A stretch of DNA of 64,000 nt. It comes from a bacterium (lineage in GTDB: Bacteria; Hinthialibacterota; Hinthialibacteria; OLB16). The stretch's first letter is position 1; every line of letters starts with the position of its first letter. The DNA lies in NCBI GenBank assembly GCA_022072055.1, contig JAJVIK010000008.1, positions 232,111 through 296,110 of the forward strand, read 5' to 3'. The notes beneath the pieces are model-generated. The model had not been told where the DNA came from. It saw only the letters and a list, made by a program, of their open reading frames with translations, and did no database searches. Below, piece by piece: positions 26,512 through 36,273 of this stretch. The translations under genes were made by a program, and so were the position numbers.

Positions 26512-27174
26512 ATGAGCACCTTCGGACTCGCGCTCCGCTTTGTTGCCTTTGAAGGGGTGCTCATATTGATCCTGTTCGGGTCCGCCGGGAGGATCGACCT
26601 GCCCTGGTTCTGGGCGGTGATCGCCATCCATTCGTTCTTGCTGCTCTATGGCCTGTCGGCGATTGATCCCGACCTCCGCAAGGAGCGCTTCCATCCCGGC
26701 AAGGGGGGCATCGACCGTAACCTCCGTTTCCTGGCGATGCCGATGATCCAGTTGCACCTTGTGATCGCGGGCCTCGACATGGGTCGCTATCAGTGGTCGC
26801 CGCCGCTTCCGCTTTGGGCTCACCTCCTCGGGCTCTTGATCTACACGCTGGGGAGCGGGTGTTCGTTCTGGGCGATGGGGGTCAACCGATTCTTCTCGCC
26901 CGTGGTGCGAATTCAATCCGAGCGCGGCCACCATCTCATCACCGATGGGCCTTACCGCTTTGTCCGACATCCCGGCTACACTGGAATCCTGGTCGGGCTG
27001 TTTGGAGAGGGGCTTGCCCTTGGCTCGCTCTGGTCGCTCGCCCCGCTGGTTCCTTGCTTGGTCCTTTTTTTTCGGAGAGTCATCCTGGAGGATCGCTTCC
27101 TGCATGAACACCTGGAGGGCTACCCCGCGTACGCGGCGCGCGTGCGCTACCGACTGCTTCCGGGGGTGTGGTGA
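26512..27174 (+). CDS. Isoprenylcysteine/phospholipid methyltransferase-like membrane protein
   Basis: 220 residues with about five membrane helices. The C-terminal catalytic signature is HLITDGPYRFVRHPGYTGILV, followed by a hydrophobic stretch and EDRFLHEHLEGYPAYAARVRYRLLPG. This is the ICMT/PEMT family, which methylates lipids or prenylated groups with SAM at the membrane. The substrate in bacteria is mostly unknown. Its stop is immediately followed by the ATG of the glycosidase gene, so the two are probably cotranscribed. Confidence 0.9.
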   Translation: MSTFGLALRFVAFEGVLILILFGSAGRIDLPWFWAVIAIHSFLLLYGLSAIDPDLRKERFHPGKGGIDRNLRFLAMPMIQLHLVIAGLDMGRYQWSPPLPLWAHLLGLLIYTLGSGCSFWAMGVNRFFSPVVRIQSERGHHLITDGPYRFVRHPGYTGILVGLFGEGLALGSLWSLAPLVPCLVLFFRRVILEDRFLHEHLEGYPAYAARVRYRLLPGVW

Positions 27175-29250
27175 ATGATTTCACGAAATGGGCTCGCCAT
27201 CCTCCTCCCCTTGTTGCTCTCCCTCATTTCAAGGGTCGAAGTCTGCCGAGCTGCCAAAGCTTCCAACAATCTTATCGAGCGCGAATTCGAGGCGCGCGCC
27301 TCCGAGCATCCCACCACAACTCAAAGCCTCCGTCTCAAGGATGGCCCCAACTGGCTCCATCCGGACACGCCTCAAGTTCTCTATCGATTGCTCGTCGCGG
27401 ACCCATCGAGCGGCGCGACCCAGGCGCTGACCTCCCTCGATCCGCGCCAGACGGTCACCTCCGAATGGGAGAACCCGATTGGGCAGGAGCGACTCACACT
27501 CCGGTTTGTCCGCGAGAATCCGAAACTGGAGGTGGTCCTAGTCTTCGAGTGTTACCCGGGCCACCCCTTTGTGCGACGTTGGGGAGCCGCGCGCAACCTG
27601 GGAGATTCCGAGGTTGTCATTCAGAAGGCTTGGATCGAAGAGCTGAGGCTCGCCCCTGGCGCCACAAACTCGATGGCATACCACGGCCTGGAACGAATCC
27701 GCGCGGAAGCTCAGCCGCGCTGGTTCGCGTTGCATGAGACCGACCTCTCCGCGAAATCCCAGCTGCGCTTTGAAACCGGGCGGTATCGCTCAGCCACCTG
27801 GCTTACCCTTCAGAGGAAGCAAACGCCGGAGGGAATGGTTCTCGGCTGGGAGACCTACGCGCCGACCGAATGTGTTCTCGATGCGAGCGGGACTCTTTCC
27901 GTGGTCTTGCGCGCGCACCTCTCACTTGCGCCCGGTGAGAACTTTGAGATCCCCAAGTCCTTTGTCGGGCTTTACCGGGGCGATCTCGATGAGGGGTGCT
28001 ATCTGACCCAGCGGTTCGCGGAGGAGCGGATTGCCTGGCCGATTCCGGATGACAGGTTTCCCTATCTGATGTTCAACAGTTGGGGGTATGGGACCCAGAT
28101 CAACGAGGCCCTCGCGCGCGAAGGGATCGAACGCTGCGCGGAACTGGGTGTCGAGGTCTTTGTGGTGGATTTCGGGTGGGAAGGCCCGGATTGGGAGCCG
28201 CTCCCGGATAAGTTCCCGAATGGCCTCGCGCCGCTGGCGGACCTCTGTCATGCGAAGGGAATGAAATTCGGGGTACACCTTTCGTTCGCGAACATCTCCG
28301 CGCACTCCAAGCTCTACCGGGAGCATCCCGAATGGACTCATGGCCAGGGGTGCTGGGGGTATGGTCATGACCACTTCCCGGTGTACGCCCTCTCCCTGGG
28401 ACTACCCGAGGCGCGGCGTTGGGCGGTGGACACCGTGCTCCAAGTGATCGACCGCGACAAAGTGGATTGGTTTCTGACCGACACGCACCTGTACGGGTTC
28501 ATCGATCCCGCGAAACACGAAGTGCGCGGCGACCAGGAATACCTTGCGCGGGAGGGCTTCGCGGCCACCCTCGCGGAGATCCATCGGCTGCGCCCCAATG
28601 TCCTGATCGAACATTGCGATGGGGGGCTGTCCTTTCCGAGCTACAAGATGATGGAGCAGCATGTGACCAGCATCACGAGCGACAACGACAACGCCCTGGA
28701 GACGCGCATGGCGGTGTATGACCTGTCCCACTTTCTGTCGCCGCGCTTTCTCGACAAATATCAGCAGGAGTGGGGCTCCCATCACGCCAACCGCTCCTGT
28801 CTTTTCGGCGGGCCTTGGATTCTGATGTTTCCGATTCATGAACTCCGCCCGGGCTCGCGCGAGTGGAACGAGCTGCTGGAGGACATCGCGCTTTACAAAC
28901 AAACCCGGAAGCGCATCCGCGAGGGGAAGGCGCTCCATCTGCTCCCGCCGAGCGATCCGAAAGACCCTTCTTGGGATGGCTGGGACGCCATCGGGTCGTA
29001 TCATCCGGGCGAGGATTCGGCGGTGGCGTTCGCTTACAGGACTGGCGGACCTCACAAAACAAGAACGATTCCCATGAAGGGCCTGATCCCGGAGCATCGG
29101 TATCGGGTCCGACTCCTGGACGGCGGAGAAACAAGAGAGGCCACGGGGAGGGAGATTCTGGAGAGAGGCATCCGACTCTCCTTGGAGGAATATCGCCGGG
29201 GAGAGACCTCGCGGAGCTCCGAGGTGATTCTGATCGAGCCTGTGAGGTGA
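27175..29250 (+). CDS. GH36-like alpha-galactosidase, exported
   Basis: 691 residues with an N-terminal signal segment (LAILLPLLLSLISRVEVCRA). Residues ~35-290 form the beta-sandwich domain; from ~300 the TIM barrel follows (FNSWGYGTQINEALAREGI, VFVVDFGWEG). The putative nucleophile Asp is in DWFLTDTHLYG, replacing the usual KWD(M/F)N, and the acid/base is in SITSDNDNALETR. The HPEW/KLYREHPEW motif is typical. It should release alpha-linked galactose or a similar sugar outside the cytoplasm. The altered nucleophile loop suggests a different substrate from classical melibiases. It begins right at the stop of the methyltransferase. Confidence 0.82.
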   Translation: MISRNGLAILLPLLLSLISRVEVCRAAKASNNLIEREFEARASEHPTTTQSLRLKDGPNWLHPDTPQVLYRLLVADPSSGATQALTSLDPRQTVTSEWENPIGQERLTLRFVRENPKLEVVLVFECYPGHPFVRRWGAARNLGDSEVVIQKAWIEELRLAPGATNSMAYHGLERIRAEAQPRWFALHETDLSAKSQLRFETGRYRSATWLTLQRKQTPEGMVLGWETYAPTECVLDASGTLSVVLRAHLSLAPGENFEIPKSFVGLYRGDLDEGCYLTQRFAEERIAWPIPDDRFPYLMFNSWGYGTQINEALAREGIERCAELGVEVFVVDFGWEGPDWEPLPDKFPNGLAPLADLCHAKGMKFGVHLSFANISAHSKLYREHPEWTHGQGCWGYGHDHFPVYALSLGLPEARRWAVDTVLQVIDRDKVDWFLTDTHLYGFIDPAKHEVRGDQEYLAREGFAATLAEIHRLRPNVLIEHCDGGLSFPSYKMMEQHVTSITSDNDNALETRMAVYDLSHFLSPRFLDKYQQEWGSHHANRSCLFGGPWILMFPIHELRPGSREWNELLEDIALYKQTRKRIREGKALHLLPPSDPKDPSWDGWDAIGSYHPGEDSAVAFAYRTGGPHKTRTIPMKGLIPEHRYRVRLLDGGETREATGREILERGIRLSLEEYRRGETSRSSEVILIEPVR

Positions 29251-29352
29251 TCTCGGTTGCCACAAGGCGGGGGAGTGCTAAGCTGATCCGGATTAGTGTC
29301 AGACCAGGGATTCCCGGTCGGCCATCCAAGCGACGAAGGGAGGGTTCCCCTC

Positions 29353-29595
29353 ATGGACCTTCAGAAACTCACCAAGTTCTTCCTGTGGTGCACGATCCTC
29401 AACGCCGGCCTGTTGATCCTCTGGGCAGTCATGCTGGTGACCGCGATGGATTGGGTGTATGGCCTGCAGACCGCGTTCTTCCCGATCCCGCGCGACATCT
29501 TCCCGATCGTGATGTACGCCTTCATCGGGCTCTACAAGAGCCTTGTGTTGATTTTCAACGTGATCCCACTGGTGGCGCTGCTGATTGTGAAGTGA
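29353..29595 (+). CDS. DUF6868-like two-helix membrane protein
   Basis: 80 residues from the ATG at 29353 (MDLQKLTKFFLWCTILNAG) with GGGAGGG ten bases upstream; an in-frame start at 29296 is less likely. Two membrane helices: residues ~10-35 (ILNAGLLILWAVMLVT) and ~50-78 (FIGLYKSLVLIFNVIPLVALLIV). The pattern is that of the DUF6868 family of small inner-membrane proteins of unknown function. The next gene's GTG overlaps its stop (GTGA). Confidence 0.8.
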   Translation: MDLQKLTKFFLWCTILNAGLLILWAVMLVTAMDWVYGLQTAFFPIPRDIFPIVMYAFIGLYKSLVLIFNVIPLVALLIVK

Positions 29596-29876
29596 GGGGC
29601 GCTCGACAGGAGCCAAGCGAAGACGCGGCATCTGTTGACCGAGAAACGATAAGAGTCCCCACAAGGGAAGAACAGAAGCGGTTGGTTCAGTTGTGGGCCA
29701 CCGCTGGGCCGGAACTCGAGCGCATCCGCGCCGAGGCTCTGCGGGACAAGCCTTACGACCCAGCCGAGGTGGAAGCGCTCCTCTCCCTCGGCGACCAGGC
29801 CGACCTTCCCCCTCGCACCACCAGCGGCCTGGTGGAGATGCAGCGCATTTTCATGCGGGGGCATGGGAAGAAATAG
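29592..29876 (+). CDS. Small soluble hypothetical protein
   Basis: 94 residues from the GTG at 29592, which overlaps the preceding TGA by four bases. The start choice rests on this coupling. Not recognised. The sequence is hydrophilic and mainly helical: a charged N-terminal third, then EEQKRLVQLWATAGPELERIRAEALRD and LPPRTTSGLVEMQRIF. No membrane segment, cysteine pair or known motif. It is probably translated with the membrane protein before it and may act with it. Confidence 0.6.
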   Translation: MRGARQEPSEDAASVDRETIRVPTREEQKRLVQLWATAGPELERIRAEALRDKPYDPAEVEALLSLGDQADLPPRTTSGLVEMQRIFMRGHGKK

Positions 29877-29913
29877 AGATCGTCCGACACGCTTGCCACT
29901 CGCGCGCACCCAC

Positions 29914-31626
29914 TCATCTCTCCCTCTCCGGTATCTTCCCATGCTTCTCAATCAGTTTCCGCTCAGTCCGGCGGCGGATGGCGGACCACCATCTTCGACG
30001 GTCGCGCCAGAGCGCGGCGTCCCGGCGCGAATACTCCCGGAAGAAGCGGACCCAGGCGGCGGGCGTGGTCGCCTCGTACACCGAGAACAAGAGGCGTGAG
30101 AGGTCATTGATCCGCGCGCGGCGGAAGCGCATCGGGCGCAGAGTCATGGCATCCAAGTCCACCAGCCTCGGCGCGTGCGGCGCGGGCGCGCTCGGATCGA
30201 GGAGCACATTCCGCCCCTTGAGGTCCCCGTGCGAAATCCCATGCGAGTGCAACGCGCGGAACAGGTTGGCCACCGCTAGTTCGAGCGCGCGGAGGTCGTG
30301 AGCGCCGGCCTGGCCGCGCGGCGCGCGGCGGCTTTCGCGATAGAAGTCATCATAGCCCACTCCCCCCTCGATCCATTCGGTCAGGATGAACGACTCCAGG
30401 AGCAGCGGCCCCTTGCGACGTTCGAGGACCGCGACCGTGGTCGGCGTCGGGATACCGAGGATCTCGAGGGCGTAAGCCGAACGCCACACCTTCATCGCCC
30501 GGGAGCGTCGAAAAAGATTCTTGATCCGCTCCCAAGGCCCCTTGCGGTTGTAGCGTTTTGCGAACAACGGGCGCAAAAGCCCCGGGCGCGCGACACGCGC
30601 CACACTGGTGGTCGGCGTGTCCTTGAGCAGTGTCGAACACGGGCCGGAAAAGAGCGCGTTCGGGTCCGCCAGGGCCTCGCGCAGCGCAGGGCTGTCCCAT
30701 TCCGCGCGGACCCAACCGCTGTATTCACCCAATCGCAGGCGATGGAAGCGCTTCCCCTCGCGAACACACTTGGCGAGCCGTGAGCGCCAATGCCCACGAA
30801 AGGCGCGGTGCGCGAAGAACTCCACCGCGCGCCCCATCGAACGGCGCGCCTCGCGCTCCGAGGGAAAGGGCGGGCTCCAATCCCCCAGCGCTTCCAGGTA
30901 AGCCTGGAGACAACGTTGCTTGGAGCCGGTCGACAGGTTCTCCCCCTGTCCTGCGAGAAACCGTCCCAGGTTCATGAGACGTCTCCGCCAAGGGAGTGTT
31001 CGACTCCAGCGCAACTGATGGAGGTCCAGGATCAAGACCTCCGGCTTTCCAGAGCGGCGAGTGACCAGGAGGTTGCCCGGATGCGCATCGCCATGCTCCG
31101 CTCCGGCGCGGTGCAACCTTCCGAGACAGGCGCCAAGACTGTGGAGCAGTTCACGGCGTGCCTCCGGGGAGAGGCGCGAGTCCGCATTCATGAACTCGCT
31201 GATCGGCTGCCCATCGGCGATAAACTCGAAGACCACGACCCCGCGCGGTTCACCCTCCGCCCCGCGATGTTCGCCCCAGAGGATGGGTTGTGGAATCGGG
31301 ACACCCCGCTCGGCAAGGCGTTTGGCCGAGCGCCATTCGAGAGCGGCGCGGGAGCCGCGCAAAAGCGCCGCGAGGCGATCCTCCCAGCGTGGGGTACGGT
31401 ATTCCTTGATCAGCAGCCCTCGCCCCAGCGCCGCCCCCACCCAGACTTTTCGCGCGCGGCCCTCTTTGAGGACCCGCGCGTCCGAGGGGGACTCGAGCAT
31501 GGAGAGGAGGGCCTCGAGCAAATCCGAGGAGGGTGAGACAATCTCCCCACGCCACGCGCCGTGCGTGAAGGGTTTCACCGCAAAGTCCGCGCGGGGGATG
31601 GGCTGAACGGTCCCGCGGCTATTCAT
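29914..31626 (-). CDS. Tandem Kdo/WaaP-type kinase-like protein
   Basis: 570 residues from the ATG at 31626, which overlaps the end of ruvB by eight bases. It holds two lipopolysaccharide-kinase-like domains in one chain. Domain 1 (~25-270): [17 protein letters not shown], catalytic loop [17 protein letters not shown] at ~171-187 and metal-binding ILDLHQLRW. Domain 2 (~310-570): [30 protein letters not shown] at ~460-477 and LVDLDAMT. Both have catalytic HGD and the following Asp. Kdo kinases phosphorylate lipid A-Kdo or inner-core heptose. The duplication is unusual; two sites on one acceptor or two different acceptors are possible. Confidence 0.85.
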   Translation of the reverse strand: MNSRGTVQPIPRADFAVKPFTHGAWRGEIVSPSSDLLEALLSMLESPSDARVLKEGRARKVWVGAALGRGLLIKEYRTPRWEDRLAALLRGSRAALEWRSAKRLAERGVPIPQPILWGEHRGAEGEPRGVVVFEFIADGQPISEFMNADSRLSPEARRELLHSLGACLGRLHRAGAEHGDAHPGNLLVTRRSGKPEVLILDLHQLRWSRTLPWRRRLMNLGRFLAGQGENLSTGSKQRCLQAYLEALGDWSPPFPSEREARRSMGRAVEFFAHRAFRGHWRSRLAKCVREGKRFHRLRLGEYSGWVRAEWDSPALREALADPNALFSGPCSTLLKDTPTTSVARVARPGLLRPLFAKRYNRKGPWERIKNLFRRSRAMKVWRSAYALEILGIPTPTTVAVLERRKGPLLLESFILTEWIEGGVGYDDFYRESRRAPRGQAGAHDLRALELAVANLFRALHSHGISHGDLKGRNVLLDPSAPAPHAPRLVDLDAMTLRPMRFRRARINDLSRLLFSVYEATTPAAWVRFFREYSRRDAALWRDRRRWWSAIRRRTERKLIEKHGKIPERER

Positions 31627-32656
31627 CAAAAAGCGAAGGGGCCTCGGAGGATGCGAGCGGGGCCTTGAAGCCGAGGTGCGCCCAGGCCATCGGGCCCGCG
31701 CATCGTCCCCGGCTGGTGCGCTGGAGGAACCCGATTTTGAGGAGATACGGCTCCACCAGGTCCTCCAAGGTTTCGCTCTCCTCGTTGAGGGTCGCCGCGA
31801 CCGCTTCAATCCCCACGGGACCTCCGGAATAGAACTCGATGATGGCGCGGAGGTACTTCCGGTCGAGTTCGTCGAGGCCCAAGGCGTCGACCCCCTCCAT
31901 GCGTAGGGCCTCATCCGCCACCCTTGAAGTGGCCGCGCCATCCGCGCGGACCTCGGCATAGTCGCGGACCCTCCGCAGCAGGCGGTTGGCGATGCGCGGG
32001 GTCCCGCGCGAGCGCCGCGCAATCTGTTCCGCCCCCTCGGATTCGATCCGGACCGAGAGAATCCCGGCGGAGCGGGTCACAATCCGAGCCAGCTCCTCCG
32101 GTTCATAGAAATCGAGGTGGTAGAACAGGCCGAAACGGTCGCGCAGCGGGGCCGAAAGCAATCCCGCTCGCGTGGTCGCCCCGACCAGGGTGAAGCGCTT
32201 GAGAGGGATTTTGATGGTCTTGGCGAAAGCCCCCTTATCGACGACGAAATCGATCTGGTAATCCTCCATCGCCGGGTACAGGTACTCCTCCACCACGGTG
32301 GCCAAGCGGTGGATCTCATCGATGAAGAGGATGTCCCCTTGGGAGAGGTTGGTGAGGATGCCGAGCAGATCGGTGGGTTGTTGGAGCGAGGGGCCGCTGG
32401 TGGTGACCAACTCGCCGCCCATTTCGCTCGCGATGATGTGGGCCAGAGTGGTTTTTCCAAGACCGGGAGGGCCATGAAAGAGGATATGGTCGATGGGTTC
32501 CGCGCGCCGTCTGGCGGCTTCGATGGCGATGCCGAGGTTTTCCTTGAGTTGTGTCTGCCCGATGTACTCCGCGAGGGATTGTGGCCGCAGCGATGCGGCG
32601 ACCGCCTCCTCTTCGCTCCCTCCGGAGCTCGCCGAGACCAGCCTCTGGACAGTCAT
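31619..32656 (-). CDS. ruvB: Holliday junction branch migration ATPase RuvB
   Basis: 345 residues, full length. [19 protein letters not shown] at the N-terminus, Walker [10 protein letters not shown], Walker [11 protein letters not shown], sensor [18 protein letters not shown], and the C-terminal winged helix ([17 protein letters not shown]). RuvB drives branch migration with RuvA during recombination repair. ruvA and ruvC are not in the window. It starts 27 bp after the stop of the threonine aldolase gene and is translationally coupled to the Kdo-kinase gene. Confidence 0.97.
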   Translation of the reverse strand: MTVQRLVSASSGGSEEEAVAASLRPQSLAEYIGQTQLKENLGIAIEAARRRAEPIDHILFHGPPGLGKTTLAHIIASEMGGELVTTSGPSLQQPTDLLGILTNLSQGDILFIDEIHRLATVVEEYLYPAMEDYQIDFVVDKGAFAKTIKIPLKRFTLVGATTRAGLLSAPLRDRFGLFYHLDFYEPEELARIVTRSAGILSVRIESEGAEQIARRSRGTPRIANRLLRRVRDYAEVRADGAATSRVADEALRMEGVDALGLDELDRKYLRAIIEFYSGGPVGIEAVAATLNEESETLEDLVEPYLLKIGFLQRTSRGRCAGPMAWAHLGFKAPLASSEAPSLFDE

Positions 32657-32682
32657 GGGGTGATCCTATCAGGAAGGAGGGG

Positions 32683-33621
32683 TCACTTGGAGGTGCGCTG
32701 CTGGATCAAGCTCCGCGCATCCTCCACAAACGCCGCGTTCGCCTCGACCGGATGGAGAATACGAACGTTCGGGAGCGCGGTAAGTTCTCCGGAGAGCTTC
32801 ATGGCGCAACGGTTGGCCCAGCGGGCGCGCTCAAGCCAGGCTCCGGACTGGAGCATCCCCACCCAAGGGGCCGCGAGGAAGCGCATTTTGGAGGCGAGCT
32901 GCCCGGCCTGTTTGCAGCGGTAGTCGAACTCCTCGGCCAGGTTCCGATCGAAAAAGATCACCGCCTCCCCCACCGGCATGCCGTTCTTGGTCCCGCCGAA
33001 ACAGAGGACATCCACGCCCGCCTTCCAGGTCAGGTCCTTCGGGGCGGTCTCCAGCGCGGCCGCCGCGTTGGCGAAACGCGCGCCATCCATGTGCAGGTGA
33101 AGGTCGCGCCGGTGGGCGAAGTCGGCGAGCGCGGCGATCTCCGCCGCCTTGTAGGTGGTTCCCATCTCGGTGGACTGAGTCAGGCTGAGCACGCGCGGCT
33201 TGGGGTAGTGGATGTCCTGGCGACGTTCGACCAGATCCCGGACCTGTTCGACATCCATTTTCCCATGCGCACCCCCCGCAAGGAGGATCTTGGTGCCGTT
33301 CGTGAAGAACTCCGGTCCTCCGCACTCATCGGTTTCGAGGTGCGCGTAACGGTGGCAGATCACGCTGTGGTAGGACTGGCACAGGTGCCCGATGGCCATC
33401 GAGTTGGCGGCGGTGCCGGTAAGGCAGAAGAACACCTGGCAATCGGTCTCGAAGAGCTCGCGGAGGAGATCGCTTGCGCGCGCGGTCCAGGAATCATCTC
33501 CGTATCCGGGGGCATAACCCTCGCTCGCCTGTCGGAGCGCCTCCCAGGCCTCGGGGCAAATCCCGGCGCAGTTGTCGCTGGCGAATTGGTATCCGGGGGT
33601 GATCGGCATGGGGTTCGTCAT
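32683..33621 (-). CDS. Threonine aldolase family PLP enzyme, shortened C-terminus
   Basis: 312 residues. Fold-type I PLP enzyme: FASDNCAGICPEAWEAL, CLTGTAANSMAI, HMDGARFANAAAAL, and the Schiff-base Lys in CFGGTKNGMPVGEAVIFF. It cleaves threonine or related beta-hydroxy amino acids to glycine and an aldehyde. The chain stops at ...HPVEANAAFVEDARSLIQQRTSK, about 35-40 residues short of family members, which normally continue through the small domain. ruvB begins 27 bp later, so the missing end is not simply hidden in another frame. The start ATG overlaps the hydrolase stop by four bases (ATGA). Confidence 0.88.
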   Translation of the reverse strand: MTNPMPITPGYQFASDNCAGICPEAWEALRQASEGYAPGYGDDSWTARASDLLRELFETDCQVFFCLTGTAANSMAIGHLCQSYHSVICHRYAHLETDECGGPEFFTNGTKILLAGGAHGKMDVEQVRDLVERRQDIHYPKPRVLSLTQSTEMGTTYKAAEIAALADFAHRRDLHLHMDGARFANAAAALETAPKDLTWKAGVDVLCFGGTKNGMPVGEAVIFFDRNLAEEFDYRCKQAGQLASKMRFLAAPWVGMLQSGAWLERARWANRCAMKLSGELTALPNVRILHPVEANAAFVEDARSLIQQRTSK

Positions 33622-34553
33622 TCCTTTATTATCGGCTCCAGGAAACTCACTATCTCACGCTTCACATCCTCCATCTCGTAGTCCCACAGGAGGTGGTGGT
33701 TGGATTCTTGATACCATTTGACCCGTTTGTCCGCGGAGCCGAGGGCTTCGAAGGCCTGCTCGGCGCGCTTCGGGGAGGCCGCGCGGTCTCCACGCGAATG
33801 CAGCATCAGCACCGGGCAACGCACGCGCCCGAGCCGTTCCGGATCACGCGCCAACTTCCCCAGCCGGATCAGCTCCCCGGCCCCCTTGGTGGAGATCACC
33901 CGATAGGCATAGAGCTTGTCCTTGGCTTCCTCCCGGTTCACACAGGTGAAGACCCGATTCTTCATCACATACGGAATCGCCCACGAGGAGAGCGTGTTCC
34001 AGGCTTCCGCCGGGAGGATGTAATACCACCGATGAGTGACCCCATAGTAAGGGGCGATCAGCACGAGACGGTCCACCTTTTCCTCTGATGCGATCAGAGT
34101 GGAGAGCGCGCCGCCCATCGAGAACCCGATCAGCGCCACCTTCGGATGGTGGATCTTAAGCGCCAGGTATTCCCGCCGCACAGCATCCAGGAATTGGTCG
34201 TTGGTCGTGTTGGCGTGATCCACGGGAAAGGTGGCGTGCCCCGGGAGACGCATCATCCGCACGGTCAGCCCGGTTTCTTGAAGGATGGCTCCGAGGTCGT
34301 TGAAATCGGTGCGCGAGGCCACAAACCCATGCACGAGCAAGGCGGCGTTGGGTCCGGAGCCGGGGAGGGTGACCGCCTCGGCTCCCTTGATGACCAAGGT
34401 GTCCGCGTCGCGCGGGAGGCGGGTCACCTCGCGGTCCATGGCCCGCTGCGCCATGTAATTGTAGGCGCAACCGGTGCTCATCAGGACCAGATAAACCCCC
34501 GCCAGCGTCTCGGTCGGGAGCCGCGCGCGGCGGCTCCCGAACGGGTTCCTCAC
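33618..34553 (-). CDS. Alpha/beta hydrolase, probable lipoprotein
   Basis: 311 residues from the GTG at 34553, which overlaps the TGA of the GT2 gene (GTGA). The N-terminus has a hydrophobic stretch ending in VYLVLMSTGC, a plausible lipobox. The hydrolase core has LLVHGFVASRTDF (oxyanion), nucleophile elbow IGFSMGGALS, acid Asp in LMLHSRGDRAASP and His in ESNHHLLWDYE. It resembles monoacylglycerol lipase/carboxylesterase relatives. The substrate is unknown. It sits in a tight minus-strand chain: prepilin peptidase, GT2, hydrolase, aldolase, ruvB, Kdo kinase. Confidence 0.87.
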   Translation of the reverse strand: MRNPFGSRRARLPTETLAGVYLVLMSTGCAYNYMAQRAMDREVTRLPRDADTLVIKGAEAVTLPGSGPNAALLVHGFVASRTDFNDLGAILQETGLTVRMMRLPGHATFPVDHANTTNDQFLDAVRREYLALKIHHPKVALIGFSMGGALSTLIASEEKVDRLVLIAPYYGVTHRWYYILPAEAWNTLSSWAIPYVMKNRVFTCVNREEAKDKLYAYRVISTKGAGELIRLGKLARDPERLGRVRCPVLMLHSRGDRAASPKRAEQAFEALGSADKRVKWYQESNHHLLWDYEMEDVKREIVSFLEPIIKE

Positions 34554-35407
34554 GACCGCGCCCTCCGGACCACCAGATCCGCCAGAATCCCCATCATGAA
34601 GATCAGCAGGGTGAACAGACACGCCAAGACCCCCGCATCCGAGACCCCGCCATCGGTGATGAAGTAATAGGTGAGAAGCAACGCGGAAATCCCCGCCGAA
34701 ACAAAGGTTGCCGGGAGGAACACCCTGAGGGGCTCGAAGTAAGCCGCCACGCGCACGATCAACACCAGGAAATTGAAGGTGTCGCGGAGCGGGTGAATCT
34801 TGGATTTTCCCGCGCGGCGAGCGTAATCGATGGGGAGGTAGCGCACCTCGCACCCATCGCAGAGCGCCGCGAGGGTCAGCGTCGTGGTGAAGGAAAACCC
34901 TTCGGGGTAAAGATGGAGGTAGCGCAGCGCGAGATCCCGCTTGAAGGCGCGCAGGCCGGAGTTCAAATCAGGGATTCGCCGCCCCGCGACCCGATTCGCC
35001 AAGCGGTTGAGGATCCACTTGGCCGGACGGCGAAAGAGGGGAATATGCACGCTCGCCCCGGTCCGCGCGCCGACCGCCATGTCCGCCTCGGCGAGCTCGT
35101 TGACCAGCTCCGGAATCCGCTCGGCGGGGTAGGTGAGGTCGGCGTCCGTGATCACCACAATCTCCCCTTGAGCGTGACGAAGCCCGGTTTTGAGCGCCGC
35201 CCCGTATCCGCGATTGGAGTCGTGCCGAAGCACGGTGGCCCCCGCCTCGGCGGCATGTCTGCCGGTGTCATCGGTTGAGCCGTCATCGATGACCAGAATC
35301 TCGAAGGAGCTGAGGAAACCCTCCAAGGCCGCGCGCGCGCGCTTCACCGTCTCGACGATGGTCTCGGCCTCGTTGTAGGCCGGGATGAGGAGCGACACCT
35401 TCACCAT
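34550..35407 (-). CDS. Polyprenol-phosphate-type GT2 glycosyltransferase
   Basis: 285 residues from the ATG at 35407, overlapping the prepilin peptidase stop by seven bases. VSLLIPAYNEAETIVETV, ILVIDDGSTDDTG and VITDADLTYP give the GT-A core; DLNSGLRAFKRDLALRYLHLYPEGFSFTTTLTLAAL is the DPM1/ArnC-like acceptor region. Two C-terminal membrane helices (FLPATFVSAGISALLLTYYF, ACLFTLLIFMMGILADLVV) anchor it. It likely transfers a sugar from a nucleotide donor to undecaprenyl phosphate for envelope glycan assembly. Confidence 0.92.
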   Translation of the reverse strand: MVKVSLLIPAYNEAETIVETVKRARAALEGFLSSFEILVIDDGSTDDTGRHAAEAGATVLRHDSNRGYGAALKTGLRHAQGEIVVITDADLTYPAERIPELVNELAEADMAVGARTGASVHIPLFRRPAKWILNRLANRVAGRRIPDLNSGLRAFKRDLALRYLHLYPEGFSFTTTLTLAALCDGCEVRYLPIDYARRAGKSKIHPLRDTFNFLVLIVRVAAYFEPLRVFLPATFVSAGISALLLTYYFITDGGVSDAGVLACLFTLLIFMMGILADLVVRRARS

Positions 35408-36273
35408 CCGAACCACCTCCAAGGGGCCTCGAAGCGCGTGGTAAAGCCGGGAGGCAGCGCCAGCCACCACTCGACCATCTCATCCGCCCAGAACAGTGCC
35501 AGATAGCTCCCCAGACAGAGAAAAGGGCCGAAGGGAACCTCGGTGAAACGTTCGATCTTGAACCGTGAGAGCAGCCGCAACACCAGCACGGTCGCCAGGG
35601 CGAGTAGCGGCGCCAGCCCCATGATCACAAAAAACGAGCGCCACCAACCGAGAAGCGCGCCGTTCATGGCCATGAGTTTGACATCCCCAAGTCCCATGGC
35701 CTCGCGCCCGAAGGCCAGTGTCCCCGCGAAACGGATCAGGTAGATGAACGCCGAGGCGAAGGCCGCCCCGAAGAGCGCCTCCGGCCACCCTGGAACCACG
35801 AGTCCCTCGGACCTTCCCGAAAGGTCGAGCGCGATCACAAGGACCGGAAAGAGGACTGTACCCCCCAAGGTGATCCGGTCGGGGAGAATGGTGTGATCCA
35901 TGTCGATGAAACTCCCGACAATCTGCATCGCGGTCCAGAGCAGATACACGCCCAGGGCCCACACCAGACCGAAGGTCCAGAACAGGTGGGTGAAGAGCAG
36001 CGCGGTGAGCAGCTCCACCAGCGAGTAGCGGATGCTGAAGGGCGCGCCGCAGCTCCGGCATTTCCCGCCGAGCGCCAACCAGCTCACGATCGGGAGGTTG
36101 TCTTGCCAGCGAATGGGGGTCTCGCAGGCGAAGCAGATCGAGCGCTTGGGGTTGCCGGTGGACATCCCGAGCGGCCAGCGGTAGATGCACACATTGAGAT
36201 ACGAGCCGACACAGGCCCCGGCGGCGAAGGCCACAACCGCCCCAAAAACGCGCTCGAAAAACATCAGTTCCAT
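35401..36273 (-). CDS. pilD: Prepilin peptidase (type 4)
   Basis: 290 residues from the ATG at 36273; the frame is open to 36489 through repeat sequence, which is not protein-like. The N-terminal methylase domain has the Cys4 zinc site (CFACETPI and CRSCGAPFS). The two aspartyl-protease motifs are GSFIDMDHTILPD and GLGDVKLMAM. Seven to eight membrane helices. It cleaves and N-methylates type IV pilin or pseudopilin leaders. Downstream genes overlap it, forming one long transcript. Confidence 0.95.
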   Translation of the reverse strand: MELMFFERVFGAVVAFAAGACVGSYLNVCIYRWPLGMSTGNPKRSICFACETPIRWQDNLPIVSWLALGGKCRSCGAPFSIRYSLVELLTALLFTHLFWTFGLVWALGVYLLWTAMQIVGSFIDMDHTILPDRITLGGTVLFPVLVIALDLSGRSEGLVVPGWPEALFGAAFASAFIYLIRFAGTLAFGREAMGLGDVKLMAMNGALLGWWRSFFVIMGLAPLLALATVLVLRLLSRFKIERFTEVPFGPFLCLGSYLALFWADEMVEWWLALPPGFTTRFEAPWRWFGW

